From positions 35,857 through 99,856 of the forward strand of contig NZ_SBHZ01000017.1 in the NCBI RefSeq assembly GCF_004521985.1: a stretch of 64,000 nt of DNA, in the 5' to 3' direction. How positions within the stretch are numbered: position 1 is the stretch's first letter; each line of letters starts with the position of its first letter. Both the position numbers and the translations under genes were made by a program. Under the pieces are notes generated by a model. It did no database searches. It was not told the origin of the DNA and saw nothing but the letters and a program-made list of their open reading frames with translations. This DNA is from Ectopseudomonas khazarica (GTDB lineage Bacteria; Pseudomonadota; Gammaproteobacteria; Pseudomonadales; Pseudomonadaceae). Below, piece after piece: positions 44,112 to 51,498 of the stretch.

Positions 44112-44945
44112 ATGCCTAAGCGTTATCCGTTTAAGTCGCTGTTGCTGTGGTGCGCCTTGGTCCTGATGCCGATTACCGGCCTGGCTGCGGGCAAGTGCGA
44201 GCGCCTGGTGGCGACCGGTAACCCGGAATACCCCCCTTACCTGTGGCGCGACCCGCAGAACCCGCAGCAGTTGATCGGGGCCAATGCCGACCTGCTCAAG
44301 CACCTGGCCAAGGAGCTGGGCGTGGTGGTCGACGTGATCTACACCGGCCCCTGGTCGCGGGCGCAGGACGAGGTGCGCACCGGGCGTGTCGACCTGCTCG
44401 CCGGCGCATTCATCACGCTGCCGCGTCTGGAGAACATGGATTACGTGCATCCGGCGTTCTTCTTCACGCCCAGCGTGGTCTGGGTGCGCAAGGACGAAGG
44501 GTTTGCCTATGGCAGCTGGATCGACCTGCAGGGGCATACCGGCGATACCCTGGTGGGCAACAGCTTCGGCCAGCAGTTCGATAGCTTCGCCAAGGAAAAC
44601 CTGACTCTGGAAGGTGTTTCCAGCCTGACCCAGGCGTTTCAGAAGCTGCTGCTCGGGCGCACCGATTATGTGCTCTACGAGCGCTATCCCGGGCTGGCGC
44701 TGGCCGAGACCCTGGGCGTGGACGATGACCTCGAGGTGCTGGACCCACCGATCTCCAGTGAGGGCCTGTACCTCACCCTGTCGCACAACTCGGCCTGCAA
44801 CGAGCCGTGGTTGCGCGGACAGCTGGCGCGGAAGATGACAGAATTGGTCGCCGCCGGGCTGCCCGAGCAGTTCCTGCAACACAACATGGAGTTGTGGAAG
44901 GCGCAGCAGATGCAGCCCGACCCGGTTGGCGACGTTACTCAGTAG
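44112..44945 (+). CDS. Periplasmic solute-binding protein (SBP_bac_3), orphan
   Basis: A 277-residue secreted protein: signal peptide (FKSLLLWCALVLMPITGLAA), then the family-3 binding fold with GNPEYPPYLWRD near the N-terminus, GANADLLKHLAKELG, and GRVDLLAGAFITLPR. Such proteins deliver amino acids to ABC importers, but no permease or ATPase gene is nearby. It is followed after 9 bases by a DUF4398-like lipoprotein and then an OmpA-type lipoprotein, so it may serve as an envelope sensor or scaffold and not in transport. That is inference. The start has GAGAG 12 bases upstream. Confidence 0.87.
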   Translation: MPKRYPFKSLLLWCALVLMPITGLAAGKCERLVATGNPEYPPYLWRDPQNPQQLIGANADLLKHLAKELGVVVDVIYTGPWSRAQDEVRTGRVDLLAGAFITLPRLENMDYVHPAFFFTPSVVWVRKDEGFAYGSWIDLQGHTGDTLVGNSFGQQFDSFAKENLTLEGVSSLTQAFQKLLLGRTDYVLYERYPGLALAETLGVDDDLEVLDPPISSEGLYLTLSHNSACNEPWLRGQLARKMTELVAAGLPEQFLQHNMELWKAQQMQPDPVGDVTQ

Positions 44946-44954
44946 GAAACTTGC

Positions 44955-45305
44955 GTGATCAAACGAACCTTTCCCTTGCTCATGGTGCTGGGCCTGACCG
45001 CCTGCGCCAGCGATCCTGCTCCCGTCGAGCAACTGCGCCTGACCGAACAGGCGCTGACCCAGGCCCGGACATTGGGCGTGGACGGTGAGCAATCGGCCTC
45101 CTTGCGCCTGGCCGAAGAAAAGTTCGCCCAGGCCCAGGCCGCGCTGCAGGACGGCGAGAACAAGGCCGCGCGTCTGCTGGCCGAGCAGGCCGAGCTGGAT
45201 GCACGCCTGGCCGAAGCCGAACATATCAATGCCAAGGGGCATGAGCAGTTGCTGGAAATCAATCAGCGTATCAATCGACTGCGCCAGCAGCTGGGGGCCA
45301 TGTGA
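44955..45305 (+). CDS. DUF4398-like helical lipoprotein
   Basis: A 116-residue lipoprotein: a lipobox (LGLTACAS, with Cys about 17) ends the signal peptide, and the rest is a charged two-helix coiled coil (VEQLRLTEQALTQARTLG, then SLRLAEEKFAQAQAALQ). This matches the DUF4398 pattern as I know it, a periplasmic family often encoded beside OmpA-like lipoproteins. It starts 9 bases after the solute-binding gene, and its TGA overlaps the ATG of the next gene. Confidence 0.82.
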   Translation: MIKRTFPLLMVLGLTACASDPAPVEQLRLTEQALTQARTLGVDGEQSASLRLAEEKFAQAQAALQDGENKAARLLAEQAELDARLAEAEHINAKGHEQLLEINQRINRLRQQLGAM

Positions 45306-46117
45306 TGAGGGCTTTCGGCAATCTGGGTGGTCTGTTGCTGGGGGCTGCGCTGCTGAGTGGCTGTGCGTTGAACCAGGCGGCGAACGAAGAGACGCTGGAG
45401 CAGGCGCGCCTGAGCTTCCAGTCCGTCAAGGAAGACCCCGGTGTCCTGCGGGCAGCACCCAAGGACGTGATCCGCGCCGGTGAGTCGCTGGCACGTGCCG
45501 AGCGTCTGTCGAGTTACTGGGGCAGCGCGGCGGACGTGCGTCACTACGCCTACCTCAGCCAGCGCTATGCCGAGATCGCCCGGCAGCACAGCGACATCAA
45601 CCTCAATCAGGAGCGCGCGGCCAAGCTCGAGCTGGAGCGTCAGCGCCTGCAGCTGACCCTGCGTGAAGCCAAGCTGCTGAGTGTGCAGCAGCACAATGGC
45701 TGGCTGGAGGAGCAGATGGTCAGCCTGGCCACCAGCGAGACCGAGCGTGGCCTGGTGATGACGCTCGGCGACATGCTGTTCGATGCCGGCCGTGCGGATC
45801 TGCAGCCTGCGGCCAACCGCACGGTGCTCAAGCTCGTGCAGTTCCTGCAGATCAACCCGCAGCGGCGTGTACGCATCGAAGGCTATACCGACAACACCGG
45901 CGATGCGGCGGAGAACCTGGCGCTGTCCCGCGCACGTGCGCAGGCGGTGGCCGATCTGCTCGTCGACCTCGGTATCGACGCCAAGCGCATCCAGGTCGCG
46001 GGCTATGGTGTCGACTTCCCCGTGGCCGAGAATGCCTCGGCGCGCGGGCGGGCGCAGAATCGCCGGGTGGAGATCGTCTTCTCCGACGAGCGCGGCAGGC
46101 TCGGCGCCGAGCGCTGA
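45305..46117 (+). CDS. OmpA-type peptidoglycan-binding lipoprotein with N-terminal DUF4398-like region
   Basis: A 270-residue lipoprotein. The lipobox is LLSGCALN (Cys about 19). The first half is helical and resembles the preceding lipoprotein (DVIRAGESLARAERLSSYW). The C-terminal OmpA-like domain (about 150-260) begins LVMTLGDMLFDAGRADLQ and has the peptidoglycan-binding motif RRVRIEGYTDNTGDAAENLALSRARAQAV, then GYGVDFPVAEN, split here as it runs in sequence. It probably anchors the module to the cell wall. The start overlaps the previous stop (TGATG); GTG 45302 is an alternative. Confidence 0.88.
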   Translation: MRAFGNLGGLLLGAALLSGCALNQAANEETLEQARLSFQSVKEDPGVLRAAPKDVIRAGESLARAERLSSYWGSAADVRHYAYLSQRYAEIARQHSDINLNQERAAKLELERQRLQLTLREAKLLSVQQHNGWLEEQMVSLATSETERGLVMTLGDMLFDAGRADLQPAANRTVLKLVQFLQINPQRRVRIEGYTDNTGDAAENLALSRARAQAVADLLVDLGIDAKRIQVAGYGVDFPVAENASARGRAQNRRVEIVFSDERGRLGAER

Positions 46118-46133
46118 CCCAGGCGTTACCCGG

Positions 46134-46155
46134 AACCCCGGCACTGGCCGGGGTT
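46134..46155 (+). terminator. Terminator of the envelope module
   Basis: Perfect stem AACCCCGGC-actg-GCCGGGGTT followed by TTTT, 17 bases after the stop. Confidence 0.93.
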
Positions 46156-46304
46156 TTTTGTTGCCTGTCATCCGGGCCTCTGGTGCTGCTGGCGAGACAC
46201 AGATACCCAGTGGGTGCTGTATGAAGGAAACTGTTCTAATCTGTGCCGGTACAATTGTGTAGCAATCGGTTACTGTTACGGTTCAGTGACCCGGAGGATG
46301 ATCC

Positions 46305-47750
46305 ATGACCAATCTGTTGCTCTATCAGCGCATCGCCCAGCAGTTGGCCGAGGACATCCGTCGTGGCGTCTATCAGCCGGGGGAGCGGGTGCCGTCCGTG
46401 CGCAAGATGAGCGCACAACTCAATGTCAGCCACGCCACTGTGCTGCAGGCCTATGCCAACCTCGAGGACCAGGGGTTGATCCGGGCGCGGCCCCAGTCAG
46501 GCTTCTACGTGCACCAGACGCCCGCGCTGACGGCGCCGACGCCGGATATCGCCAAGGTGGAGCGCCCTGGGCTGGTCACCCGTGCCAGCATCATCAACCA
46601 GGTGCTGACCGAGTCGCGGCGCGAGGGGGTGTTCCCGCTCGGCGCTGCGGTGCCGCACGTCGATTACCTGCCGGTTCGGGCGCTGCACCAGCAACTGGCC
46701 AAGGTCACCCGCTTTCACAGTCCACGCGCGTTCAGCTACATGTTCAGCCCCGGCTTCGAGCCGCTGCGCCGCCAGGTGGCGATCCGCATGCGCGATGCGG
46801 GTGTGGTGGTCGATCCGTCGGAGGTGGTGATCACCCATGGTTGCGTCGACGCCCTGCAGATGAGCCTGCGCGTGCTGACCAAGCCGGGCGACCTGATCGC
46901 CGTCGAGTCGCCGACCTACTATGGCTTGCTGCAGCTGGCCGACCTGCTCGGGCTCAAGGTCATCGAGATTCCCTGTGACCCGACTACCGGCATCAGTCTC
47001 GAGGCCTTGCAGCTGGCGGCCAACCAGTGGCCGATCAAGGCGCTGGTGCTGACCGCACGGCTGTCCAATCCGCTGGGTGGCACCATACCCGAGGAACGCC
47101 AGCGCCAGCTGTTGCGCCTGGCCGGGGACTACGATTTCCAGATCGTCGAGGACGACATCTACGGCGAGCTGATGTTCGAGCAGGGGCCGACCAAGGCGCT
47201 CAAGTCGCACGACCGCGAGAGCCGGGTGATCTACTGCTCGAGCTTCTCCAAGACGCTGTCGCCGGGGGTGCGCATCGGCTGGATTGTCGCCGGCAAGTAT
47301 CAGGACGAGATTCAGCGCCTGCAGACCTTTACCACGCACTCGGCCTGCAGCGTCACGCAGATGGCGGTGGCGGCTTACCTGGAGAACGGCGGATATGACC
47401 GCCACCTGCGGCATATCCGCCAGGAGTATCGCAAGAACCTCAGCGCCTTCCAGCTGGCGGTGCAGCAGTATTTCCCCGCAGGGACGCAGATGACCCGGCC
47501 CAAGGGCGGTTTCATTCTCTGGGTCAGCCTGCCGGCGCGGGTCAACACCAAGGACCTGCATGTGCGGGCGCTGCAGCAGGGCATCTCGATTGCGCCGGGG
47601 CTGATCTTCAGCAACACCGAGCAGTTCAACCATTGCGTGCGCCTCAACTGCGGCATCCCGTGGAATCGCGAGGCGGAGCGGGCGTTGATGACGCTGGGCA
47701 TGCTGGCCACGCAGTTGTGCCAGGAAGCCGGCGGCGTCTGGGAATCGTGA
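46305..47750 (+). CDS. MocR-type regulator (GntR helix-turn-helix fused to aminotransferase domain)
   Basis: A 481-residue MocR/PdxR-type protein. The GntR winged helix is at the N-terminus (LLYQRIAQQLAEDIRRGVY, VPSVRKMSAQLNVSHATVLQAYANL). The class I aminotransferase domain fills the rest, with the PLP lysine in SSFSKTLSPGVRIGW. These regulators bind PLP or an amine adduct and usually control vitamin B6, GABA or taurine genes; the target here is unknown. A GGAGG element lies 7 bases before the ATG. It ends 85 bases before the vWA lipoprotein; in P. aeruginosa a similar regulator adjoins the ECF sigma gene PA2896 (from memory). Confidence 0.9.
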   Translation: MTNLLLYQRIAQQLAEDIRRGVYQPGERVPSVRKMSAQLNVSHATVLQAYANLEDQGLIRARPQSGFYVHQTPALTAPTPDIAKVERPGLVTRASIINQVLTESRREGVFPLGAAVPHVDYLPVRALHQQLAKVTRFHSPRAFSYMFSPGFEPLRRQVAIRMRDAGVVVDPSEVVITHGCVDALQMSLRVLTKPGDLIAVESPTYYGLLQLADLLGLKVIEIPCDPTTGISLEALQLAANQWPIKALVLTARLSNPLGGTIPEERQRQLLRLAGDYDFQIVEDDIYGELMFEQGPTKALKSHDRESRVIYCSSFSKTLSPGVRIGWIVAGKYQDEIQRLQTFTTHSACSVTQMAVAAYLENGGYDRHLRHIRQEYRKNLSAFQLAVQQYFPAGTQMTRPKGGFILWVSLPARVNTKDLHVRALQQGISIAPGLIFSNTEQFNHCVRLNCGIPWNREAERALMTLGMLATQLCQEAGGVWES

Positions 47751-47764
47751 AAATATCGGCGGGC

Positions 47765-47795
47765 GTTAACCCGTCCGGGGAGGGGGCTGCGTCTA
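47765..47795 (+). promoter_or_regulatory. Candidate ECF-sigma promoter upstream of the vWA-sigma operon
   Basis: GTTAACC (47765-47771) and CGTCTA (47790-47795) with about 18 bases between them. This resembles the AAC-type -35 and CGTC-type -10 of ECF promoters. Its place, 40 bases before an operon that encodes an ECF sigma factor, fits autoregulation. Confidence 0.55.
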
Positions 47796-47835
47796 CCTGA
47801 GCGAAGGTCTCGTGCCATTGCCCAGGAGGTGCCAC

Positions 47836-49539
47836 ATGTCCCCCCATCGTTCGTCGTTCGTTCGCCCGCTTGCCGTCGGGTTCTCGGCTGGTGCCTTGCT
47901 GGCATTGGCAGCGTGCAGTGCTTCCGGGCCGGAGCCCGAGGCGCAGGCCAGCAAAGCCGAAGCCGCACCGGTCCTGCGTGAGCGCGCGGCCAAGCCGGCA
48001 GCCGCGCTGGAGATGCTCGCCGAGCCGAGCCAGAAGCGCATGGCGCAGCTCGCCCATGCGCCTGCACCTCTCGCCGATGTCCTGCCGCCAGGCTATCGCG
48101 ACGAGTCGCGCGAGCAGTACCAGGCCTACGCCGACAACCCGGTCTTCGCCGTCAGCGAGACGCCGGTGTCCACCTTCAGCATCGATGTCGACACCGGCAG
48201 CTACGCCAACGTGCGACGCTTCCTCAACGGCGGGCAGTTGCCGCCGCAGGATGCGGTGCGCCTGGAGGAGCTGGTCAACTATTTCCCCTATGCCTACCCG
48301 TTGCCCCAGGGCGATGCGCCGTTCGGCGTCAGCACCGAACTGGCGGTGACACCCTGGAACCCGCAGACCCGCCTGCTGCGTATTGCCATCAAGGCGTCTG
48401 ATCGCCGCGTCGAGGAGATGCCGCCGGCCAACCTGGTGTTCCTCGTCGATGTCTCCGGCTCGATGCACCGCCGGGAGGGCCTGCCGATGGTGCAGGGCAC
48501 CCTGAAGTTGCTGGTCGACCAGCTGCGCCCGCAAGACCGTGTGTCGCTGGTGACCTATGCCGGTGCCAGCCAGGTGGTGCTGGACTCCACGCCGGGCAGC
48601 GACAAGGCGGCCATTCGTGGCGCCATCGAGCAGCTGACGGCCGGCGGCTCGACGGCGGGGGAGTCGGGTATTCAACTGGCCTACCAGCAGGCGCAGAAAC
48701 ACCTGATGAAGGACGGCATCAACCGCATCCTGCTGGCCACCGATGGTGACTTCAACGTCGGCATCAGTGACTTCGACAGCCTCAAGCAACTGGCTGCGGA
48801 CAAGCGCAAGACCGGGGTATCCCTGACGACCCTGGGCTTTGGCGTGGACAACTACAACGAACGCCTGATGGAGCAGCTGGCGGATGCCGGCAACGGCAAC
48901 TACGCCTATATCGACAACCTGCGTGAAGCACGCAAGGTGCTGGTCGACCAGCTCGGTTCCACGCTGGTGACGGTAGCTGGCGACGTGAAGCTGCAGCTGG
49001 AGTTCAACCCGGCGCAGGTCAGCGAGTATCGCCTGCTGGGTTACGAGAACCGTGCGCTCAAGCGCGAGGACTTCAGCAACGACAAGGTCGACGCGGGCGA
49101 GATCGGCGCCGGGCACAGCGTCACCGCGCTGTACGAGATCGTCCCGGCCGGCGCCAAGGGCTGGTTGGAGCCGTTGCGCTACCAGCCGCGCACGCAGCCG
49201 GAGAGCGGCGCGGGTGAACTGGCCTGGTTGCGCATTCGCTACAAGGCTCCTGGCACGTCGACGAGCCGTCTGCTGGAGCGTCCCATCCTGCGCGCGCAGG
49301 CGCAGCCGATCGCCACTGCCAGCGAAGACCTGCGCTTTGCTGCGGCGGTAGCGGCGTTCGCCCAGCAGCTCAAGGGTGGTCGCTACACCGGGGACTTCGA
49401 CCTGGCGCGCAGTATCGAACTGGCGCGCTCGGCCAAGGGCGAGGATCGCTTTGGCCTGCGTGGCGAGTTCATTCAGCTGGCCGAAATCGCCCAGAGCCTG
49501 CAAACTTCCGGCTCGACCCAGACACGAGCCCTGCAGTGA
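47836..49539 (+). CDS. vWA-domain lipoprotein (YfbK-like, DUF3520)
   Basis: A 567-residue predicted lipoprotein: signal sequence and lipobox (LLALAACSAS, Cys about 26), an N-terminal vWA-associated domain (VSTFSIDVDTGSYANVRRFL), the von Willebrand A domain (about 198-370) with a full metal-ion site starting at D205 in FLVDVSGSMHRR, and a C-terminal DUF3520-like domain. vWA domains bind proteins through a metal ion. The start at 47836 has AGGAGG 6 bases upstream and was preferred to the start at 47812. The ECF sigma gene starts inside its stop codon (GTGA), so a surface or periplasmic protein is made together with a sigma factor. Confidence 0.9.
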   Translation: MSPHRSSFVRPLAVGFSAGALLALAACSASGPEPEAQASKAEAAPVLRERAAKPAAALEMLAEPSQKRMAQLAHAPAPLADVLPPGYRDESREQYQAYADNPVFAVSETPVSTFSIDVDTGSYANVRRFLNGGQLPPQDAVRLEELVNYFPYAYPLPQGDAPFGVSTELAVTPWNPQTRLLRIAIKASDRRVEEMPPANLVFLVDVSGSMHRREGLPMVQGTLKLLVDQLRPQDRVSLVTYAGASQVVLDSTPGSDKAAIRGAIEQLTAGGSTAGESGIQLAYQQAQKHLMKDGINRILLATDGDFNVGISDFDSLKQLAADKRKTGVSLTTLGFGVDNYNERLMEQLADAGNGNYAYIDNLREARKVLVDQLGSTLVTVAGDVKLQLEFNPAQVSEYRLLGYENRALKREDFSNDKVDAGEIGAGHSVTALYEIVPAGAKGWLEPLRYQPRTQPESGAGELAWLRIRYKAPGTSTSRLLERPILRAQAQPIATASEDLRFAAAVAAFAQQLKGGRYTGDFDLARSIELARSAKGEDRFGLRGEFIQLAEIAQSLQTSGSTQTRALQ

Positions 49540-50108
49540 ACGCACGTCTCACGGATGACGACGCCGCCTTGTTGCGGCGTTACCGCCGCGGCGATGCCGC
49601 GGCCTTCAACGCGTTGTACCAGCGCCATCGGCTAGGCCTGTTTCGCTTCCTGCTCGGATTGTGCGGCGAGCATGCCCTGGCCGAGGAAGTGTTCCAGGAA
49701 ACCTGGATGAGCCTGGTGCGCAGCCAGAGCGAGCAGCGCGAGGCCGTGCTGTTCAAGACCTGGCTGTATCAGATCGCGCGTAATCGCCTGATCGACCACT
49801 GGCGCAAGAGCGGCCGGCAGCAGACCGGACACGAGCCCTACGATGAGGGCCAGCATGCCCAGGTCGACCCGCAGCCGGGGCCAGAGCAGCACTGGGGGCT
49901 GACGCGTGACAGTGAGCGGCTGCAGGCGGCGCTGGCCGACTTGCCGGAGGAGCAGCGCGAAGTGTTCCTGCTGCGCGCCCATGGCGACCTGGAACTGAAC
50001 GAGATTGCCGAGTTGACCCGCACGCCGGCCGAGACGGTCAAGAGCCGTCTGCGCTACGCCCTGCAGAAGTTGCGCCGGCTGCTGGCCACCGAGGAGTTGT
50101 CCGCATGA
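49536..50108 (+). CDS. ECF sigma factor (possible SbrI ortholog)
   Basis: A 190-residue group 4 sigma factor. Region 2 is visible (AFNALYQRHRLGLFRFL, EVFQETWMSLVRS) and region 4 near the C-terminus (LPEEQREVFLLRAHGDL, LNEIAELTRTPAETVKSRL). The start is a GTG that overlaps the vWA stop, and its own stop overlaps the ATG of the next gene, so the three genes are co-translated. By gene order it would correspond to PA2896 (SbrI), a sigma factor reported to affect swarming and biofilm in P. aeruginosa; this assignment rests on memory and order only. A likely ECF promoter sits before the operon. Confidence 0.92.
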   Translation: MNARLTDDDAALLRRYRRGDAAAFNALYQRHRLGLFRFLLGLCGEHALAEEVFQETWMSLVRSQSEQREAVLFKTWLYQIARNRLIDHWRKSGRQQTGHEPYDEGQHAQVDPQPGPEQHWGLTRDSERLQAALADLPEEQREVFLLRAHGDLELNEIAELTRTPAETVKSRLRYALQKLRRLLATEELSA

Positions 50109-50785
50109 CAGATGAACGAGAACCTCTGGAGCACGAACAGGCGCTGCTGGCGCACTTCCGTGCCCACGGCAGTGGCGAGCCCTCGGCCGAGCTGGATGCA
50201 CGCATCCTGATGGCGGCCAGCGCGGCCGCGCGCGATGCCAAGGGCGCGGCTGCGGCCGAGGCCGGATGGGGGCAGCGCCTGCACCAGTGGCTGTTCGGCA
50301 GCGGTCGGCAGCGTTGGTCGGTGGCACTGGCTGGTGTGGCCTGCCTGGGTATCGGCGTCAGCCTGACCTGGCGCACGCTGGAGCAGACGCCGGAGGCCTT
50401 CGACAGCGTGCCGCCGAGCGTGCTGATGAGCCCGGCGCCACCGGCGCAGATGGCCGCCAAGCGCGCGCTGGAGAACGAGTCGGTGGCGCGTATGGCCGAG
50501 CCGCGAGAGCGCATGAAGAGCGAGGCCATGGCACGCCAGGCCGCCCCGGTCGCCCCGGCGGCGTTGGCCGATGCCCCCATGGCCAGCACCGCTGCAAGCG
50601 AACCGCTGGCCGAGCTGGTCGTTCAGAGCGAGCCGCGCGAGGCCTTGCTGCGCCTGCTCGAGCTGCGTCGAGCGGGGGAGAAGGACAAGGCCCAGCAGCT
50701 GTACGAAAAGTTGCAGGCCGACTACCCGCAGCTGGATATCGAGGCCGAACTGACGCATCTGGCCACGCAACCGCCGCAAGACTGA
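50105..50785 (+). CDS. Single-pass membrane protein, probable anti-sigma factor
   Basis: A 226-residue protein starting within the sigma stop codon (ATGA). A cytoplasmic N-terminal part of about 70 residues (HEQALLAHFRAHGSGEPSAE, ARILMAASAAARDAK) precedes one membrane helix (WSVALAGVACLGIGVSLTW, about 73-91), then a low-complexity Ala/Met/Pro periplasmic region, and a C-terminal helical pair (ALLRLLELRRAGEKDKAQQ). The layout is that of a transmembrane anti-sigma factor, but the HxxxCxxC zinc motif of the commonest class is absent. By order it would match SbrR. The function is inferred from its position. Confidence 0.8.
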   Translation: MTDEREPLEHEQALLAHFRAHGSGEPSAELDARILMAASAAARDAKGAAAAEAGWGQRLHQWLFGSGRQRWSVALAGVACLGIGVSLTWRTLEQTPEAFDSVPPSVLMSPAPPAQMAAKRALENESVARMAEPRERMKSEAMARQAAPVAPAALADAPMASTAASEPLAELVVQSEPREALLRLLELRRAGEKDKAQQLYEKLQADYPQLDIEAELTHLATQPPQD

Positions 50786-50873
50786 TGTCAGGTAAAGGTC
50801 ATGTAAGTCGGCTTGCCAGCCATGCCCGGTCGGAGGAGCATGGTTGTCTCATTCACCGAGTTGCCGTTGTCCC

Positions 50874-51368
50874 ATGATGCGTAAGTCCGTTCTGTTGCTG
50901 TTGTGCCTGGGTTTGCTGAGCGCCTGCGAGCGTGCGGCAGACCCCGTCGCGCAACGGCCGGAATCCGTTCCGCTGGTGGCCGAGTCTGCCGTCGAGGCGC
51001 CGGCAGTCGAGGTGGCGAGCACAGCGCCTGTCGACGCGCAGCCAGTGGCCGAGGCGGTCGAAGCCACGCCCGCCCGTGCCGAGCCGCAGCCTGCCGCGAA
51101 ACCCAAGGCCGAGGTCGGCAAGGCGCCCCGAGCTACCTCCGAAGCGACGCCGGCACTGGACCTGAGCGTGCCGCAGGAACTGTTCGCGCAGGCCCTGGAA
51201 GGCGAAACCCGCGAGGATCTTGCACCGCTGCTGCCGCCCTTGTTCGGCGAAAAGCCCGAGCTGCAGAGCCCATTCCAGATCAGCGGCCGACTGATCAGCA
51301 ATGAGCGCGAGGACGATTACTGGGATTCGATCGAAGGCGCCGAGGTGCAGTTCGAGTTCAAGCGGTAG
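50874..51368 (+). CDS. Small lipoprotein of unknown function
   Basis: About 164 residues. The lipobox is LLSACERA (Cys about 17), followed by an Ala/Val/Pro/Glu-rich linker and a conserved-looking end (QELFAQALEGETREDLAP, GEKPELQSPFQISGRL) with acidic residues and a basic last pair. It lies about 90 bases after the anti-sigma gene, with no terminator seen, so it may be read through from that operon. No known domain is recognised. ATG 50877 is equally possible. Confidence 0.72.
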   Translation: MMRKSVLLLLCLGLLSACERAADPVAQRPESVPLVAESAVEAPAVEVASTAPVDAQPVAEAVEATPARAEPQPAAKPKAEVGKAPRATSEATPALDLSVPQELFAQALEGETREDLAPLLPPLFGEKPELQSPFQISGRLISNEREDDYWDSIEGAEVQFEFKR

Positions 51369-51498
51369 GCGGCTGGTAATCGCCGCTTATCTCGCTCGCT
51401 ACGATCAGGATGGATTGCGGGCTGGCTCAAGTCCGTACGGGCAGCATGCTGTTACCATCGCCGGCCTCTGAATCTGAATCACTGGCAAGGAGTGCCGA

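Noticed and set aside
44112..44945. Part of an ABC importer operon
   Set aside because: Only a binding protein is present. The next two genes are lipoproteins, and neither permease nor ATPase motifs occur within several kilobases.
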